A stretch of 64,000 nucleotides of DNA from Mycolicibacter senuensis (GCF_002101885.1 NZ_LQPS01000014.1:1-64000), one strand, 5' to 3'. Positions 1 to 9,894 are shown, counted from the stretch's first letter. Program-made: numbers and translations. The notes: generated from the letters alone by a model not told the origin.

Positions 1-57
1 GTTGCTGATTCTTCCTGCCCGAACACCGGGCATCAGAGTCGCACAACAACTGGACCA

Positions 58-1899
58 CTACGAGGGGCTCACCTCACGGAAACCGTCGGTCAACAGACCT
101 GCCTCTGCGAGCCAGTCGGTCCAGGCGTACGCCTTACGCTCCGCCCCCATCTCAGTCCAGCCGCGCCGGCACGTGAGGATGCGACATAGCATCAGTAGAT
201 CGGCGTTGTTTCCATCCGCTGGTGGCTTCTTTAGTTGGTTCATTGCAGGTGGTCCGCCGAACTCGATTTCGGCGAGCGTTCGGAGCGACCATAGAACGGC
301 TTCTTTCCAAGGCTCGTCGAAGCCTCGATCACTGAAGAGGCCTTCCTCGGCCTCTTTCAAGCATTCGCGGCAGTAAGCCTTTCCTCCCCTACTCCATGTG
401 CAAAGCAAGCAGCCACCCGAGGTCCGGGACCTAGCGGGCTCGGTCAGGCGTTGTGCCGCGGGCTGAGGAGTCTCGTCCCAGAACAAGCCTGGAGGGATGT
501 CGATATGGGGTTGCTCCGGGGACCACGCCTTCTCCAGCTGTTCGGTCCATTCGGCAGGAAGAAGTTCTCGAGCTTCTTGACGCAGCCTTCTGGTTGGGCG
601 TTGATCTGGGGTTTGGTCAATCGCGGCTTGAAGGATGTCGATGCCGTAGAAGTACTCGGGGCCATCCGGGTGAGGCTCCGCGACGACGTCTCTCGGCTGT
701 TGTCCGACTCGTGTCAGCAGCATTCGAATGGGATCCGCCAGTTGGGAGGCGAATACGGTGAGGGAGCCGGTCTCGATGTTGAATGTCGCCAACCGTGGTT
801 TGAGCTCGAGGCCAACGAGGTTGCCCGACCAGTAAACGTCGAGCCAACCGTGCAGACCGGGTTCTACTGAGGCATTAAGCCAGCCTGGCGACGGGTCAAA
901 CGGAATGACGATGCCTTCACGAGCCAGCGCCTCGACGGCCGCTGGCCGGTCGAGCTCGTTGGCCAGTAGCAGAAAGCTCAGATAGCCGCCGTGTCCCTTT
1001 TTGAGGCGTGCTTCGAGCACTGGGTGGTTGCGGATCTTCCCGATTCGGCCGCCGTCTTCGTTCGTGACGATCACACCGCTGCCCCCGGCTCCCCAACGAC
1101 GGATCTTGTACTGGGGAGGAGGTGGCATGTCACGTGTGTTAACGACCCAATTTGTGACCAAATCCTGGATAAGTTTGTCCGCTAACTCATCCAGCCATCG
1201 GATGCGGGGTGTTTCGTCATGCGGAAACCGCCGGTGCCAGCGGGTCATAGGTGTTAGCGGCTTGGCCGGCTGTGCGTGTGTCGCGTGGTGGCCTGGGTCG
1301 CGAACCGCGGGCGCGGCGCATCCGTCCGTTTCGTGCTCTGCAAGGAACGCGCCGATCGCCGCTCCCATGATCCGAGTATCTGGCAGATCGAGGCTGAACT
1401 CTGGGACCCGCAGCGGGATATCCCAGCCTTCCTCGTCGTCGGCGCATCGATATCTTTCAAAGTCCGCAGGGTCGCTATCGCGCATCATGGTTGCGGTGAA
1501 GTGAACTTCGTCATCCGCCGAAAGCGCGGCGAGCCGCGCGACCAGATCCTTGCGGCCGTCGTTGGCTATCCCCCAGTTGTGGATCGTGTGTCGGTACAGG
1601 TAGCCAAGGCATCGGTCTTCCTCATCGCCGCCCATCGACTTCGGTAGGGCGATTGACACAGCGTCGCTGTCGAACGGATTGTCTGGCCGGGGTATCAGCA
1701 CCACGGAGACTGAGATGCGTCCTACACGTTTTCCCTGCGCGCCGAATGCCGTATCAGCGAACTTGACCAAACGGTGGTCGTAGATGCCGTTGCCGTCGTC
1801 GTCTCGGATCCATGCCCACGAGACACCGTCCGGGTTGAGATCGCCGGCCGGCGGAAGGGTGACAATCTTGCCGTCCCATGCGATGGCGTAGCCCGTCAT
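58..1899 (-). CDS. HIRAN-like, zinc-ribbon hypothetical protein
   Basis: The product is 613 aa and of unknown function. Residues about 60-105 resemble a HIRAN domain: a DNPFDSDAV segment is followed by a GYL segment, as in HIRAN proteins that bind DNA ends or stalled forks. A four-cysteine knuckle (C497, C500, C510, C513) near the C-terminus suggests zinc binding. The middle of the protein shows no motif I recognise. An upstream in-frame ATG exists at 1926, but I chose the ATG at 1899 because a strong Shine-Dalgarno (CGGAGGAA, complement of 1901-1908) lies just before it. It reads in the same direction as the Gabija pair, separated from it by a membrane-protein gene. The HIRAN assignment is from pattern only. 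Confidence 0.6.
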   Translation of the reverse strand: MTGYAIAWDGKIVTLPPAGDLNPDGVSWAWIRDDDGNGIYDHRLVKFADTAFGAQGKRVGRISVSVVLIPRPDNPFDSDAVSIALPKSMGGDEEDRCLGYLYRHTIHNWGIANDGRKDLVARLAALSADDEVHFTATMMRDSDPADFERYRCADDEEGWDIPLRVPEFSLDLPDTRIMGAAIGAFLAEHETDGCAAPAVRDPGHHATHAQPAKPLTPMTRWHRRFPHDETPRIRWLDELADKLIQDLVTNWVVNTRDMPPPPQYKIRRWGAGGSGVIVTNEDGGRIGKIRNHPVLEARLKKGHGGYLSFLLLANELDRPAAVEALAREGIVIPFDPSPGWLNASVEPGLHGWLDVYWSGNLVGLELKPRLATFNIETGSLTVFASQLADPIRMLLTRVGQQPRDVVAEPHPDGPEYFYGIDILQAAIDQTPDQRPTRRLRQEARELLPAEWTEQLEKAWSPEQPHIDIPPGLFWDETPQPAAQRLTEPARSRTSGGCLLCTWSRGGKAYCRECLKEAEEGLFSDRGFDEPWKEAVLWSLRTLAEIEFGGPPAMNQLKKPPADGNNADLLMLCRILTCRRGWTEMGAERKAYAWTDWLAEAGLLTDGFREVSPS

Positions 1900-2244
1900 A
1901 TTCCTCCGTGTAAGTGTTTTGAACACCGCCCCAGCGAACTCCGAGCGGCCCGCAGCGTGGGCGTCACTTTATAGCGGTGCTCTGACATACTCCCCAGACG
2001 TGGAGGTGGTCGTCGGTAACTGAAGGGTGGAGCTCATGCTGACATTGCTCCTCGTGAGCGCGATAGGCCGCAGCAGCGCTGAAGTCATCCCGGTGTGCTC
2101 GACGACTGCCGTCCCCGTTGAGCGCACAGCTGATTAGAACTTGCCGATCGTGGTCGGTTCGGCGGGAATGGGATCATGCAGCACGGTCTAGACCCTTCTG
2201 GCGCAACTTCGAATACTTCAGTGCGGATCTGAAGGTCGGTCCGC
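1900..2244. other. Intergenic, no gene recognised
   Basis: About 345 bp between the HIRAN-like gene and the 2-TM protein gene. No convincing ORF, RNA or repeat was seen. The stretch must hold the promoter of the HIRAN-like gene and the 3' end of the upstream transcript. Confidence 0.4.
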
Positions 2245-3018
2245 TCAGCCTGGAATCACCTTCTTGACGTCGTCAAGCAGCTGCTCTCTTCGTGCTGGAC
2301 CACCTGTCGTGTACTGGTCAAACTTTGCGGCAACGCCCGGATCCTCTAATACAGCTTTCACCGCGGGCGCAAACATTTTCTTGCGGGCCAGATGTAAGTC
2401 CTGAGCGTCCTCTGCGAAGCCGGCTTTCCACAGCTGGACCTTTTCAAGCTCGTTCGGCTTTTGGCCCGACGCTTCGATCTCCGACTGCGTAGCCATCATC
2501 TGGTTGTATACGCCTGCCAGATACGTCCACTGAGCCGAGTATCGGGTATAAAGTGCCGCATAAACCGCTGCGAAGACAGCTCCAAACCATGGAATCGTTT
2601 GTGCGACTACCGATCCGAATGCATCCATGTCTGGATCACAAGTCCACCCCGAGCTTGCCCATGCATACAGCCAGATGGCAGGCAGGTAGAACATCAATGA
2701 AATCAGCAGCGCCCGTGCAGCGATAACGCCGCCGCCATTCGGGTTCCTTTCCAACAGGAACTCGGCCGACAGCCAGTAGGTGCAGTTCCGGTCACTCTTC
2801 CAGGATTCGCGCGCCACGGTTGATAGTGAATCAGCTTCAATGGCTGCTTTCAACGGATTGGCTGGTGGTCGAACATATTCTGGTCGGCGGAGCCGGCCAG
2901 TTGACCTTGCTATCACCGATAATGACCAACTATATCGTCTTCGGGCAGCCAGCAATATCGCACGCGGCCGCCCTGCAGGTGCTGCACGATCTCCTTGTGG
3001 GACCGACGACTGGTGCAC
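2245..3018 (-). CDS. Two-TM membrane protein, hypothetical
   Basis: The longest frame gives 257 aa. Two hydrophobic segments (about residues 99-124 and 135-158 of that frame) form a hairpin, followed by a charged, helical C-terminal domain of about 100 residues. The first 50 residues are arginine-rich and unlike a real N-terminus, so the true start is probably downstream. A GTG at 2916 and a TTG at 2853 are possible, but neither has a good ribosome site. The gene lies 84 bp after gajB in the same direction, so it could be the membrane effector or an accessory of the Gabija-like operon. 2-TM hairpin proteins are common effectors in defence loci, but I cannot name a family. Confidence 0.45.
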   Translation of the reverse strand: MHQSSVPQGDRAAPAGRPRAILLAARRRYSWSLSVIARSTGRLRRPEYVRPPANPLKAAIEADSLSTVARESWKSDRNCTYWLSAEFLLERNPNGGGVIAARALLISLMFYLPAIWLYAWASSGWTCDPDMDAFGSVVAQTIPWFGAVFAAVYAALYTRYSAQWTYLAGVYNQMMATQSEIEASGQKPNELEKVQLWKAGFAEDAQDLHLARKKMFAPAVKAVLEDPGVAAKFDQYTTGGPARREQLLDDVKKVIPG

Positions 3019-3102
3019 TAACGGCTGCGCTCCGTCTTGGCATTGCGATCGTTACTGACCCACGGTTCGGTGCACCGGCGGGTTTGCCCGAATAGCCTCG
3101 AG

Positions 3103-4548
3103 CTACGTGGCTGGGCTGCCGGCAATCTTGCGCGCCGACAGGACGGCGTTGTCGCTGATGACCGTCACCGACCGTGAGCCGCGCGACAAGGCAACGTAGA
3201 GCTCCTGGGCCGAGTAGCGCTCCGGATCCAAGACGACGACGTGGTCGTACTCGAGTCCCTTGGCCAGCAGGGGCCGTGACACGACCCGATCGCTCGATCG
3301 CCGCCCAGCGATGCGGGCGTGGTTCCGTGTCAGAACGAGTGCCTCGGCGACGCTGCACTCATCGGTCTCCGCAACGGCGGCCGACCGAGTTACCTCGTAC
3401 CAAGCCTCGCGGCAATGGATGGTTACGCCAGGTAGGGCAGCAATCTCCCGCAGAGCGACACGAATCGCGGCAGGCGTGCAACTCGAGCGCACATCGTTGA
3501 TCGCGGCGTAGGCGGCCCTCAGCTCGTCCTTGGTCGTCGTGAAGGTCTGGCCGTTTCCCAGTCGATTTCGCTTCGCGCTCGGGATATGCGTGGCAAGCCC
3601 AGCCGTTGCGTTGACCGCGAACTCAACCAGGGCCTTGGCGACCTGGGCACCGAGCTTGGAATCGACGATGTCGGCGAGGCGAGCAGGCACCTTCTCATCG
3701 ATCGCTTCCATGACCGAGTAGGCGCCCTGCAGCTTCGAAGCCGCGCTCACGCAGTCGTTGCGAAATTGACCCAGCACGGCCACCGAACCGTCGAGTTTGA
3801 GCGCGCGAAAGCATATCTGTACGAAAGTGCGGGGGCTGTCTCTGCGAATCCAGGTGATGGGGCCATTTCCGAGATCGACAGGCCGTCCCTCGATGAGGTT
3901 CTCGCGGAGCGCGATCAACCAGGTACCGAGCTCCTCGTTGTGTGGCCAACGTCGGGGCCGATATCCCACCTCGACGTGTGGAAAGTTTGGGCGTACATGC
4001 GCGTCCCAATCGACTGGTTCGTTTCCTCCGAAGTTGAAGAGGCTCTGCAGTGGATCTCCTAGCACGGCCGTCGGGACCGCCTGGGCAACAGCCATGACCA
4101 GCCCGTGCTGGTCGACGAGGCAATCTTGATACTCGTCGACGAGGACGACGTCGTAGCTGAGTCGAAGCATCCTGACGACCGCCTTGGTCGTCGCCACGCG
4201 GGCTGCTCCTTGGTGATAGGCCTTCGCCTGATCCCAGTCGGGCGCCGATTGGACCTTGAGTTCAGCCAGCTGCGGGAAGTGACTGATCAGGTCAAACGAC
4301 CACGCGTCTATGGTGCGGATCACGACCTGCTCGCGCGGAACCTCAAACTTCTTCATACGGCGCCGTAATGCATCGACACCGGCGTGAGTGTGTGTCAGCA
4401 CAAGCGCCGTGCCGCCATCGGCCGCGGTTGCAGCGACCAGACCCGCGATCAGCTCCGTCTTTCCACAACCCGCTGGCAGTGTCACCGAGCCTGGCAGCGA
4501 GGCACGGAGGGCGGCCACGGCGTCCTCAAGCGGCGGATCGTTAGTCAT
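3103..4548 (-). CDS. gajB: GajB-like UvrD/Rep superfamily 1 helicase (Gabija)
   Basis: The product is 481 aa, close to the roughly 490 aa usual for GajB. Superfamily 1 motifs are visible: Walker A PAGCGKT (residues 25-31), Walker B DEYQD (138-142), motif III with GDPLQS (about 168), and motif VI YVALSRGSRS near the C-terminus. The start overlaps the end of the upstream OLD-family gene by 8 bp, so the two are translationally coupled. In characterised Gabija systems GajA is an OLD-like nuclease and GajB is the UvrD-like partner that senses or processes DNA ends. The order gajA-gajB matches. It lacks the large accessory domains of true UvrD/Rep, as expected for GajB. Confidence 0.82.
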   Translation of the reverse strand: MTNDPPLEDAVAALRASLPGSVTLPAGCGKTELIAGLVAATAADGGTALVLTHTHAGVDALRRRMKKFEVPREQVVIRTIDAWSFDLISHFPQLAELKVQSAPDWDQAKAYHQGAARVATTKAVVRMLRLSYDVVLVDEYQDCLVDQHGLVMAVAQAVPTAVLGDPLQSLFNFGGNEPVDWDAHVRPNFPHVEVGYRPRRWPHNEELGTWLIALRENLIEGRPVDLGNGPITWIRRDSPRTFVQICFRALKLDGSVAVLGQFRNDCVSAASKLQGAYSVMEAIDEKVPARLADIVDSKLGAQVAKALVEFAVNATAGLATHIPSAKRNRLGNGQTFTTTKDELRAAYAAINDVRSSCTPAAIRVALREIAALPGVTIHCREAWYEVTRSAAVAETDECSVAEALVLTRNHARIAGRRSSDRVVSRPLLAKGLEYDHVVVLDPERYSAQELYVALSRGSRSVTVISDNAVLSARKIAGSPAT

Positions 4549-6325
4549 GTGGTTGGCCAGTGACGTCGGCTTCTAGCGGCGCCTCGTCACCTGGGGCGGG
4601 TTCTTGGCAGAAGGCGAAGGTCCGCGTGCGGTCGATCACTCGCATGAGTTCTGTGCCCTCGAGTCCGGCGGCGTGGACCACGACAACCGCGGCCAGCGCC
4701 TCCCCGGCGTCCTCACGTTTGAACCAGGCGTTGTTCTTCTTGCCCTTCGCAGCGCCAGCAATGGCTGTGCGCAAGGTCGCGTTGTCCGTGTCGGCATCCG
4801 CCTGCCATTGGGAGATGTCAGTACCCGTGAGTGGCTTGTCGCCGAGGCGGGAGGAGACCGCCGCCTGCACCGACTCCTCTCCACGAAGTTCGACTGCGAG
4901 GTCGACCAATGCTTGGAGGCCATCGGCGCTCAAGGCCTGAACGATCTCGTCCTCGAACGCGTTGCCCAGAGTCCATCGCTCGACCGCCACTCCAGCCGTA
5001 CTGGCGGCTGCGGCTTCTGCATCAACCGCCCGGTCATCGTTGTCCATGAGCAGCAGCGTCGGATAACCAAGGCGTTGGAAGGCCTGCGCTCGCTGGGTTG
5101 GTTGTGTTCCGCCACCACCATTGACGATGACGGTGCCAACCGCCGACACCAGTGGCTCGTCCGCTCCAAGCCGATCCTCGTGCCAATGACGAAGCAAGCC
5201 TCGCAAGAAACCGACTTCAGTGGCGCCCTCGCCCACCAGGATCCGGCGCCCCAGAAGCGCAGAAGGCGCTGACCGGAAGGCACCTTGCACATTGTCGAGG
5301 TCGTCCGGAACGGCCAGACAGGTTGTGGTCTCGCGGTCGATGCGCACGACTGCTAAGTCCTCAGCGGCCAAGGTCTCGACGGTGATCGGCGAATGGGTGG
5401 TCAGCATGACCTGGAGTTCTCGCGCATCGGCACGCATCTTCAAGTAGCGCAGCGCGTGGGCGAGCCGGTGGGGCTCCAGACCGTGCTCCAACTCATCAAT
5501 GGCGATGACCGCTCCGCCGACCATGGCCTGATCCTGCACCGACAGGCTGGTGAGTCGCCGAGTGCCCAGTCCGAAGCTCGATAGCGGCACCTCGCCGTCG
5601 TGGAGGATCAAGGCGTGCGCGGAAGCAGCCGACCCAGGCTCAAGTCCTGGCCTTAGCTTGGCGAACGGTGCGCTCCCCAGTTTCCTTGCCGAACCATGAG
5701 CTGTTTGCGCCGCGGTGTGAAGCGCATTCGGGCCCGCGTCGAAGACAGCCTTTCGGGCTTCTCGCTGGGCGTCCAAGATGACTGACGAAGCACCATCGGT
5801 GCCCTCGGTCAGTCCTGACAGCGCAGAGCCGCGCCCCCAACGCAGGTGGAAATCTGGACGTTCACCGAGCCGGAAGAAGCCGAGCTGGCGACGCTGCGAT
5901 GCAGAGATCAAGCGAGTCTCATCGGAGCCGGGACGGACGACTTCCCAGTGGGGCTCAAGATCTGATGTCACGGTTAGACGGACGATCAGGCACTCGTCCG
6001 CCTCGTCAACCGGATCGTGCACGAGCGTCCCGTCGGGCATGAGCCCTGAGCGGTCCTTTCCGAGTTGACTCTCTTTCACGAGGGCGTCCGGAAGTTCGGT
6101 GACCACCGCCTCAATAGTGACCGGCTCGGTCGTGTCGAAGTTGTAGAAGTCTGCGTCCGTGACCTGCTGGTTGTAGTTCGGGCTCAACACCAGTCCGACG
6201 GCATCGAGCAATGTGGTCTTGCCACTGTCACCCGCACCCACTAGGGCAACGAGCCGCTTATCGATCTTCCACTCGCACGACTTGATCCCACGGAAGTTCT
6301 TGATCGTGAGTCGTCGAAGCATCAT
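4541..6325 (-). CDS. gajA: GajA-like OLD family ATPase with TOPRIM nuclease (Gabija)
   Basis: The product is 594 aa; GajA is about 580 aa. The N-terminal half is an ABC-type ATPase: Walker A GAGDSGKTT (30-38), a signature-like segment FGLGTRRL (251-258), Walker B AIDELEHG (275-282) and an H-loop THSP (310-313). The C-terminal half is a TOPRIM domain with the conserved glutamate in VGEGATE (364-370) and an acidic DND (428-430). This is the class 2 OLD layout found beside UvrD-like helicases. Two adjacent ATGs (6325 and 6322) are possible starts. Both overlap the TGA of the upstream SIR2 remnant, so translation of gajA is likely coupled to it. All key residues look intact. Confidence 0.83.
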   Translation of the reverse strand: MMLRRLTIKNFRGIKSCEWKIDKRLVALVGAGDSGKTTLLDAVGLVLSPNYNQQVTDADFYNFDTTEPVTIEAVVTELPDALVKESQLGKDRSGLMPDGTLVHDPVDEADECLIVRLTVTSDLEPHWEVVRPGSDETRLISASQRRQLGFFRLGERPDFHLRWGRGSALSGLTEGTDGASSVILDAQREARKAVFDAGPNALHTAAQTAHGSARKLGSAPFAKLRPGLEPGSAASAHALILHDGEVPLSSFGLGTRRLTSLSVQDQAMVGGAVIAIDELEHGLEPHRLAHALRYLKMRADARELQVMLTTHSPITVETLAAEDLAVVRIDRETTTCLAVPDDLDNVQGAFRSAPSALLGRRILVGEGATEVGFLRGLLRHWHEDRLGADEPLVSAVGTVIVNGGGGTQPTQRAQAFQRLGYPTLLLMDNDDRAVDAEAAAASTAGVAVERWTLGNAFEDEIVQALSADGLQALVDLAVELRGEESVQAAVSSRLGDKPLTGTDISQWQADADTDNATLRTAIAGAAKGKKNNAWFKREDAGEALAAVVVVHAAGLEGTELMRVIDRTRTFAFCQEPAPGDEAPLEADVTGQPHD

Positions 6326-6651
6326 GACGAGCAGACCCCCGCGAACAGCTCAGCCAGCTCGAAGACACCCACCATGCTGCACGCAGCCGGCGAAACGTTC
6401 ACGTCCACGCTGAGGATGTGCGGGTGGCGCTCCGCCGCACCGGGCGCGAGCTCGTTCGCGATGTACTCAGCAGTCAACGGGTAGTCGTGGTGCTTAGGTA
6501 CGTTGCAACTTGTACGGATCGGGTCGAGAAGCCCATCCCATCCCGGAAGGCCCGCGCCTTGCGAAATTCCCGCACCAATGAACAACGCGGCATTGCCGGA
6601 CAGCACGGCCTCTCCGTACTCCTCGACCAGCTCAAATCGCGCAATCGGCAC
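6322..6651 (-). pseudogene. Truncated SIR2-domain protein upstream of gajA
   Basis: This 109-aa frame begins like a SIR2-family NADase: the ALFIGAGIS segment followed by AGLPGW is the NAD-binding start of SIR2 domains. A SIR2 domain needs about 250 residues, and the remaining catalytic Asn/His region is absent. After about residue 75 the sequence no longer resembles SIR2, which suggests a large internal deletion. The start is a GTG at 6651. The TGA at 6322-6324 overlaps the ATG of gajA, so the remnant keeps translational coupling to gajA. I read it as a decayed NAD-depleting effector or a separate defence gene reduced to a leader ORF. Confidence 0.6.
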
Positions 6652-6763
6652 ACCATAGTCAACCAGATTGCAGTGCCGTTGCTTCGCTCATCGGTCGGCC
6701 GCCAGGCCGACCGAACCTGTGCGCACCCCTCACTCTTGAATGCGACTATCGGCAACACCGAGA

Positions 6764-7429
6764 TCAGCCCGAGCCTGTCGCCGATTGCGAACGGCGATAT
6801 TCCCTGACCTGGCTTTCCGCGTCCTTGATCCCAAGCGTTCCCTTGATGACGCGGTGGATGATCGTGTCGCGGGTCGGATCGATCCGACCGTAGCCGAGGC
6901 GCAGCTCGGCGTCAGCAGGAGTGAGCCCTGCAGCGCAGAGCTTCGCCGCAATATGCGGGTGCTGACCACCGCTGACTCTGATCCACTCGACCATATCGTC
7001 CAGCCAGGTTTCCAGCCACCGCCGTAACAGACGCTCCACACGGTCCCGGTCCTCGGGCGAATAGCCGCCGCGCCTGGTGCGGGTCGGATCGATGACGCAG
7101 CGGAAGAGGGCTGTTTCGATCTCGCCCGGCTTGTGACTACCAGGCGAAGTTCGACGGCTCTGCCGACGGGCCCTTTCCACAGCGGCTCCGAAGCCGTTGT
7201 CATCGCGCACTACGGGCCGACTCGGACCTGCCGAGACGCCGTAATCGCGAGCGGCGATCGGCGGTCGGGCGGCGTAGTGCTCTCGCACCCGTCGAGCGAG
7301 CGGCGCTTCAACCGTGCTGCTCGCTGACTTCACGAACTCGCCCCAGGCGCTCAGGAGAACGAGTATGTCCTTCGCTGTGACGTCGAATTCGACCGCCAAC
7401 TCGTGAACTCGAGCCTTGCTCTGTGCCAT
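6764..7429 (-). CDS. IF2_N-domain protein, hypothetical
   Basis: The product is 221 aa. The N-terminal 50 residues ([10 protein letters not shown], then [10 protein letters not shown]) match the IF2_N fold, a small helical domain at the N-terminus of initiation factor 2 that is also fused to unrelated actinobacterial proteins. Residues about 95-150 are arginine-rich and acidic, with no recognised motif. I chose the ATG at 7429 because GGAGGG lies about 7 nt upstream; the 31 extra codons to 7522 do not look coding. It lies 112 bp before the SIR2 remnant, in the same direction as the Gabija genes. A nucleic-acid or ribosome binding role is conceivable but not shown. Confidence 0.6.
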   Translation of the reverse strand: MAQSKARVHELAVEFDVTAKDILVLLSAWGEFVKSASSTVEAPLARRVREHYAARPPIAARDYGVSAGPSRPVVRDDNGFGAAVERARRQSRRTSPGSHKPGEIETALFRCVIDPTRTRRGGYSPEDRDRVERLLRRWLETWLDDMVEWIRVSGGQHPHIAAKLCAAGLTPADAELRLGYGRIDPTRDTIIHRVIKGTLGIKDAESQVREYRRSQSATGSG

Positions 7430-7547
7430 GAGAGCCCTCCGCATCTGTCGTCTCGTGAACAAGCAGCTCGAACAAAGCGTGACACGTAGCACCGACAAAA
7501 TTCGGTGACGCACCATGCTCACTTCAACGAAAGGGGTAGATGCCTCG

Positions 7548-8996
7548 TCACCACCGCGTCCCGAAGCCGAGCCGCTGGCGAAACTCCCTGAGGTCGTTGT
7601 AGTCGGGCGGCTGGACCTTGGGCTGGCGGATTGGCCGTGCTACCGGGTCGAGCTTGGCAACGTAGTCGTCACACCAGTGCAGCCATTCCTCGGCGGCGGT
7701 GCGCTCGTCCGAAGGTGCCATCGCCGTGACTCGACCACGGAGCGCGGCGAGATATGCGCGTAATCGGTTCGCCAGTTCCCAGTCGCCGAGGTCTGCCGTC
7801 AGCTTCTGCCCCAACGCGTGCTGAATGTACGCATCACGGGCGAGCGCGTCCTCGCGTGCCTCGCGCTCCCGCTTTTCGATTTCGGCACGTCGTTCGGCTT
7901 CCTTGCCCTCCGCATCGATAACTGCCCAACGGTCGAAGGTCATGATCACGTCGGGCAGCCGCGTTGTGAGCGAGATTGTCTTTGTCTCGGTCCACGACAA
8001 CTTGGTCGAGAACCGGCTGGTGGTGTCGACGGCGATACTCAAGCGGTTGGACGGCACATAGTCATAGCGCGTGGTGCCCCAGCCGTACTTCTTCTCGCGC
8101 TCGACTTCCTCCCGTGTCGGTACGTGGTCCACCCGATCGTTGGGTTGCCAGATGTCGACCGAGCACTCGATGTCGCCGACTTTGATGATCAGGTCACCGC
8201 TGAGCTTGCTGTTGTCTTGGCGATAGCCGTGGCGGTCGCGGGTCGGCACGCGCACTGAATGTCCGCGGGCCTCTGCCTCTTTCGCGAGCGCATGTAGAAG
8301 ACGGAAAGCCCTCCCGCGCAGATCCCTTCCGATCGAGTCGAGACGCTTCTCCTCGCGCAGCTTCGCGACGGCTGGATGCCAGCGTCCAATACGTTCGATC
8401 GACACGGTCTCCGACGGCGGTGTGGTCTGCCAATCAGACACAGACGACAGCCGGAACACGACATGGTGGTAGGTCTTGCCGCGCACCATGAGCACTTCCT
8501 GGCCGTCCGGGGCCATGCCGCGCCGGTTGATGATGCCGACCAGGCTGGGGTAGCTGGTGTCATCGTCCTTGGTGTTGATCTCCAGGATTCCGCCCGCGTC
8601 GACGATGTCTTTGACCAGCTTGCGCGTCGGGGTCAGGCCATCGGCCGGCGGTTGTCGCTTGAGGCGCGCAGTTGCGCCGGGCGGCGTTGCCGCAACTGGT
8701 CGATGAGCAATAGCAGCGGGGCGGGTCGGTGTGTCGAGTTCGACGCGAACCGTGCGCCTTCGCTTGACCCAATGACCTTGGGGATAGTTGTCATTCGTGA
8801 GGTAGTGCTCGCCAGCGGGCAGAATCGCCGCACTCCACTGGCCACCGCGCTTGGATACCGTCACCAGGCGGCGAGAAGCAAGTGCGTTGGCCGTCGTCTT
8901 GAAGGTGAAATCAATCCAGCGGCCATCGGGACATCCGTCGTATATCCAGCGGAGAACCTCGATCTGGCGAGCGTTGAGCGGAGCGTCGAGTGCCAT
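7548..8996 (-). CDS. Hypothetical protein with N-terminal winged-helix-like region
   Basis: The product is 482 aa and I do not recognise the family. The first 60 residues ([13 protein letters not shown], then [16 protein letters not shown]) read like a winged helix. A low-complexity Pro/Ala/Arg linker follows (about 85-120), then a long mixed alpha/beta region. Residues about 365-400 are a charged coiled-coil-like helix rich in Glu, Arg and Ala. The start ATG at 8996 has no strong Shine-Dalgarno. It lies 118 bp upstream of the IF2_N gene in the same orientation, so the two may be one transcript. Proteins with this helix-linker-coil build are common in actinobacterial islands. Confidence 0.5.
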   Translation of the reverse strand: MALDAPLNARQIEVLRWIYDGCPDGRWIDFTFKTTANALASRRLVTVSKRGGQWSAAILPAGEHYLTNDNYPQGHWVKRRRTVRVELDTPTRPAAIAHRPVAATPPGATARLKRQPPADGLTPTRKLVKDIVDAGGILEINTKDDDTSYPSLVGIINRRGMAPDGQEVLMVRGKTYHHVVFRLSSVSDWQTTPPSETVSIERIGRWHPAVAKLREEKRLDSIGRDLRGRAFRLLHALAKEAEARGHSVRVPTRDRHGYRQDNSKLSGDLIIKVGDIECSVDIWQPNDRVDHVPTREEVEREKKYGWGTTRYDYVPSNRLSIAVDTTSRFSTKLSWTETKTISLTTRLPDVIMTFDRWAVIDAEGKEAERRAEIEKREREAREDALARDAYIQHALGQKLTADLGDWELANRLRAYLAALRGRVTAMAPSDERTAAEEWLHWCDDYVAKLDPVARPIRQPKVQPPDYNDLREFRQRLGFGTRW

Positions 8997-9273
8997 GCCG
9001 CAGATTGTCGGCGAACCAGGCAGTCCGCGCGATCCGAAGCTAACTGAGCTCAGTTGCTCCTTCGCCTACGTCGGGGGACAAGGACTTGTCGGACGTCGGT
9101 GCCATGCTGGGCGTGACCTTCAACAGAAGAGGAGTTGCGAATGTCTGCCTGGCTCACCGATCCCGATCCGGCAATTTGTCTGGAGAGCCGACGGGACTTC
9201 GGCCAGCCATGAACGCAAGCTTCGTCTTCACGCTGCTCTGTGGAATTCAATCAGGGCTGTTCAGCTGTCGTGG

Positions 9274-9894
9274 TCAAGTGTTGGAGCCCGCGCGTTTAGC
9301 GGCTCGCCACAGGGCGACATCGATGCGACGGAGCAGGCTAACATGCGGCGGGGCGTGCTGACACGCGGCGGCGATGGCGTCGCGTCGCGAGGTATCGGAC
9401 AGCTCGTCGTGCAGGGTCACCCAGAACAGCTCTTTGGGCGGTTTCAGGTAGTCGTTCACGACGTTGTCCAGGATAGGCAGGAGTTTGGGCCGCTTCGCGG
9501 CCAACAATTTGCCGGCAACCACCCAGTCGATCCCACGGAGAGTCCGCAGTTCTTGGTGAAGATTATCGGCGGGGCTGCCGACATTGACGTCGAGTCGCCG
9601 TACCTCCCAGAGGTTCTGTTCACGCGGGATTTGGCGCAGTAGAGCGTTGAAGCGCTCGGTGTCGGTGATTAGTAGCGTGGCAGCGGCTTCCGGAGGCACC
9701 GTGACGCTCAGTGCCTCCACGGCGAGGATGTCGGTGGCCTCGAACCGGTTCGGGTCGCCCATGGCGGCGAATTCGTCGAACCAGCGCCCGGTGAAGGGGT
9801 CTGCTCCGCCGCCGAAGTAGCTCTTCAGGTCACTGCTGACTTGGTCCGCGTTGTCGGTGAACCATGCGGTGAGGTCGCGTCCGAATCGTGTCAT
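9274..9894 (-). CDS. DUF6308-like protein
   Basis: The product is 206 aa from the ATG at 9894. The diagnostic stretch is the C-terminal LLAAKRPKLLPILDNVV segment, preceded by a leucine-rich helix with RGID. It matches my memory of DUF6308 actinobacterial proteins, whose helix-hairpin-helix-like core resembles DNA-repair glycosylase folds. No catalytic residues can be assigned. The extra 49 upstream codons (to 10041) are low-complexity and were left out. It stands alone, divergent from the OB-fold gene at 10122 and about 280 bp from its minus-strand downstream neighbour. Function unknown. Confidence 0.55.
   Translation of the reverse strand: MTRFGRDLTAWFTDNADQVSSDLKSYFGGGADPFTGRWFDEFAAMGDPNRFEATDILAVEALSVTVPPEAAATLLITDTERFNALLRQIPREQNLWEVRRLDVNVGSPADNLHQELRTLRGIDWVVAGKLLAAKRPKLLPILDNVVNDYLKPPKELFWVTLHDELSDTSRRDAIAAACQHAPPHVSLLRRIDVALWRAAKRAGSNT

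Noticed and set aside
148..1647. Several short plus-strand frames opposite the HIRAN-like gene
   Set aside because: Shadows of the minus-strand gene without ribosome sites.
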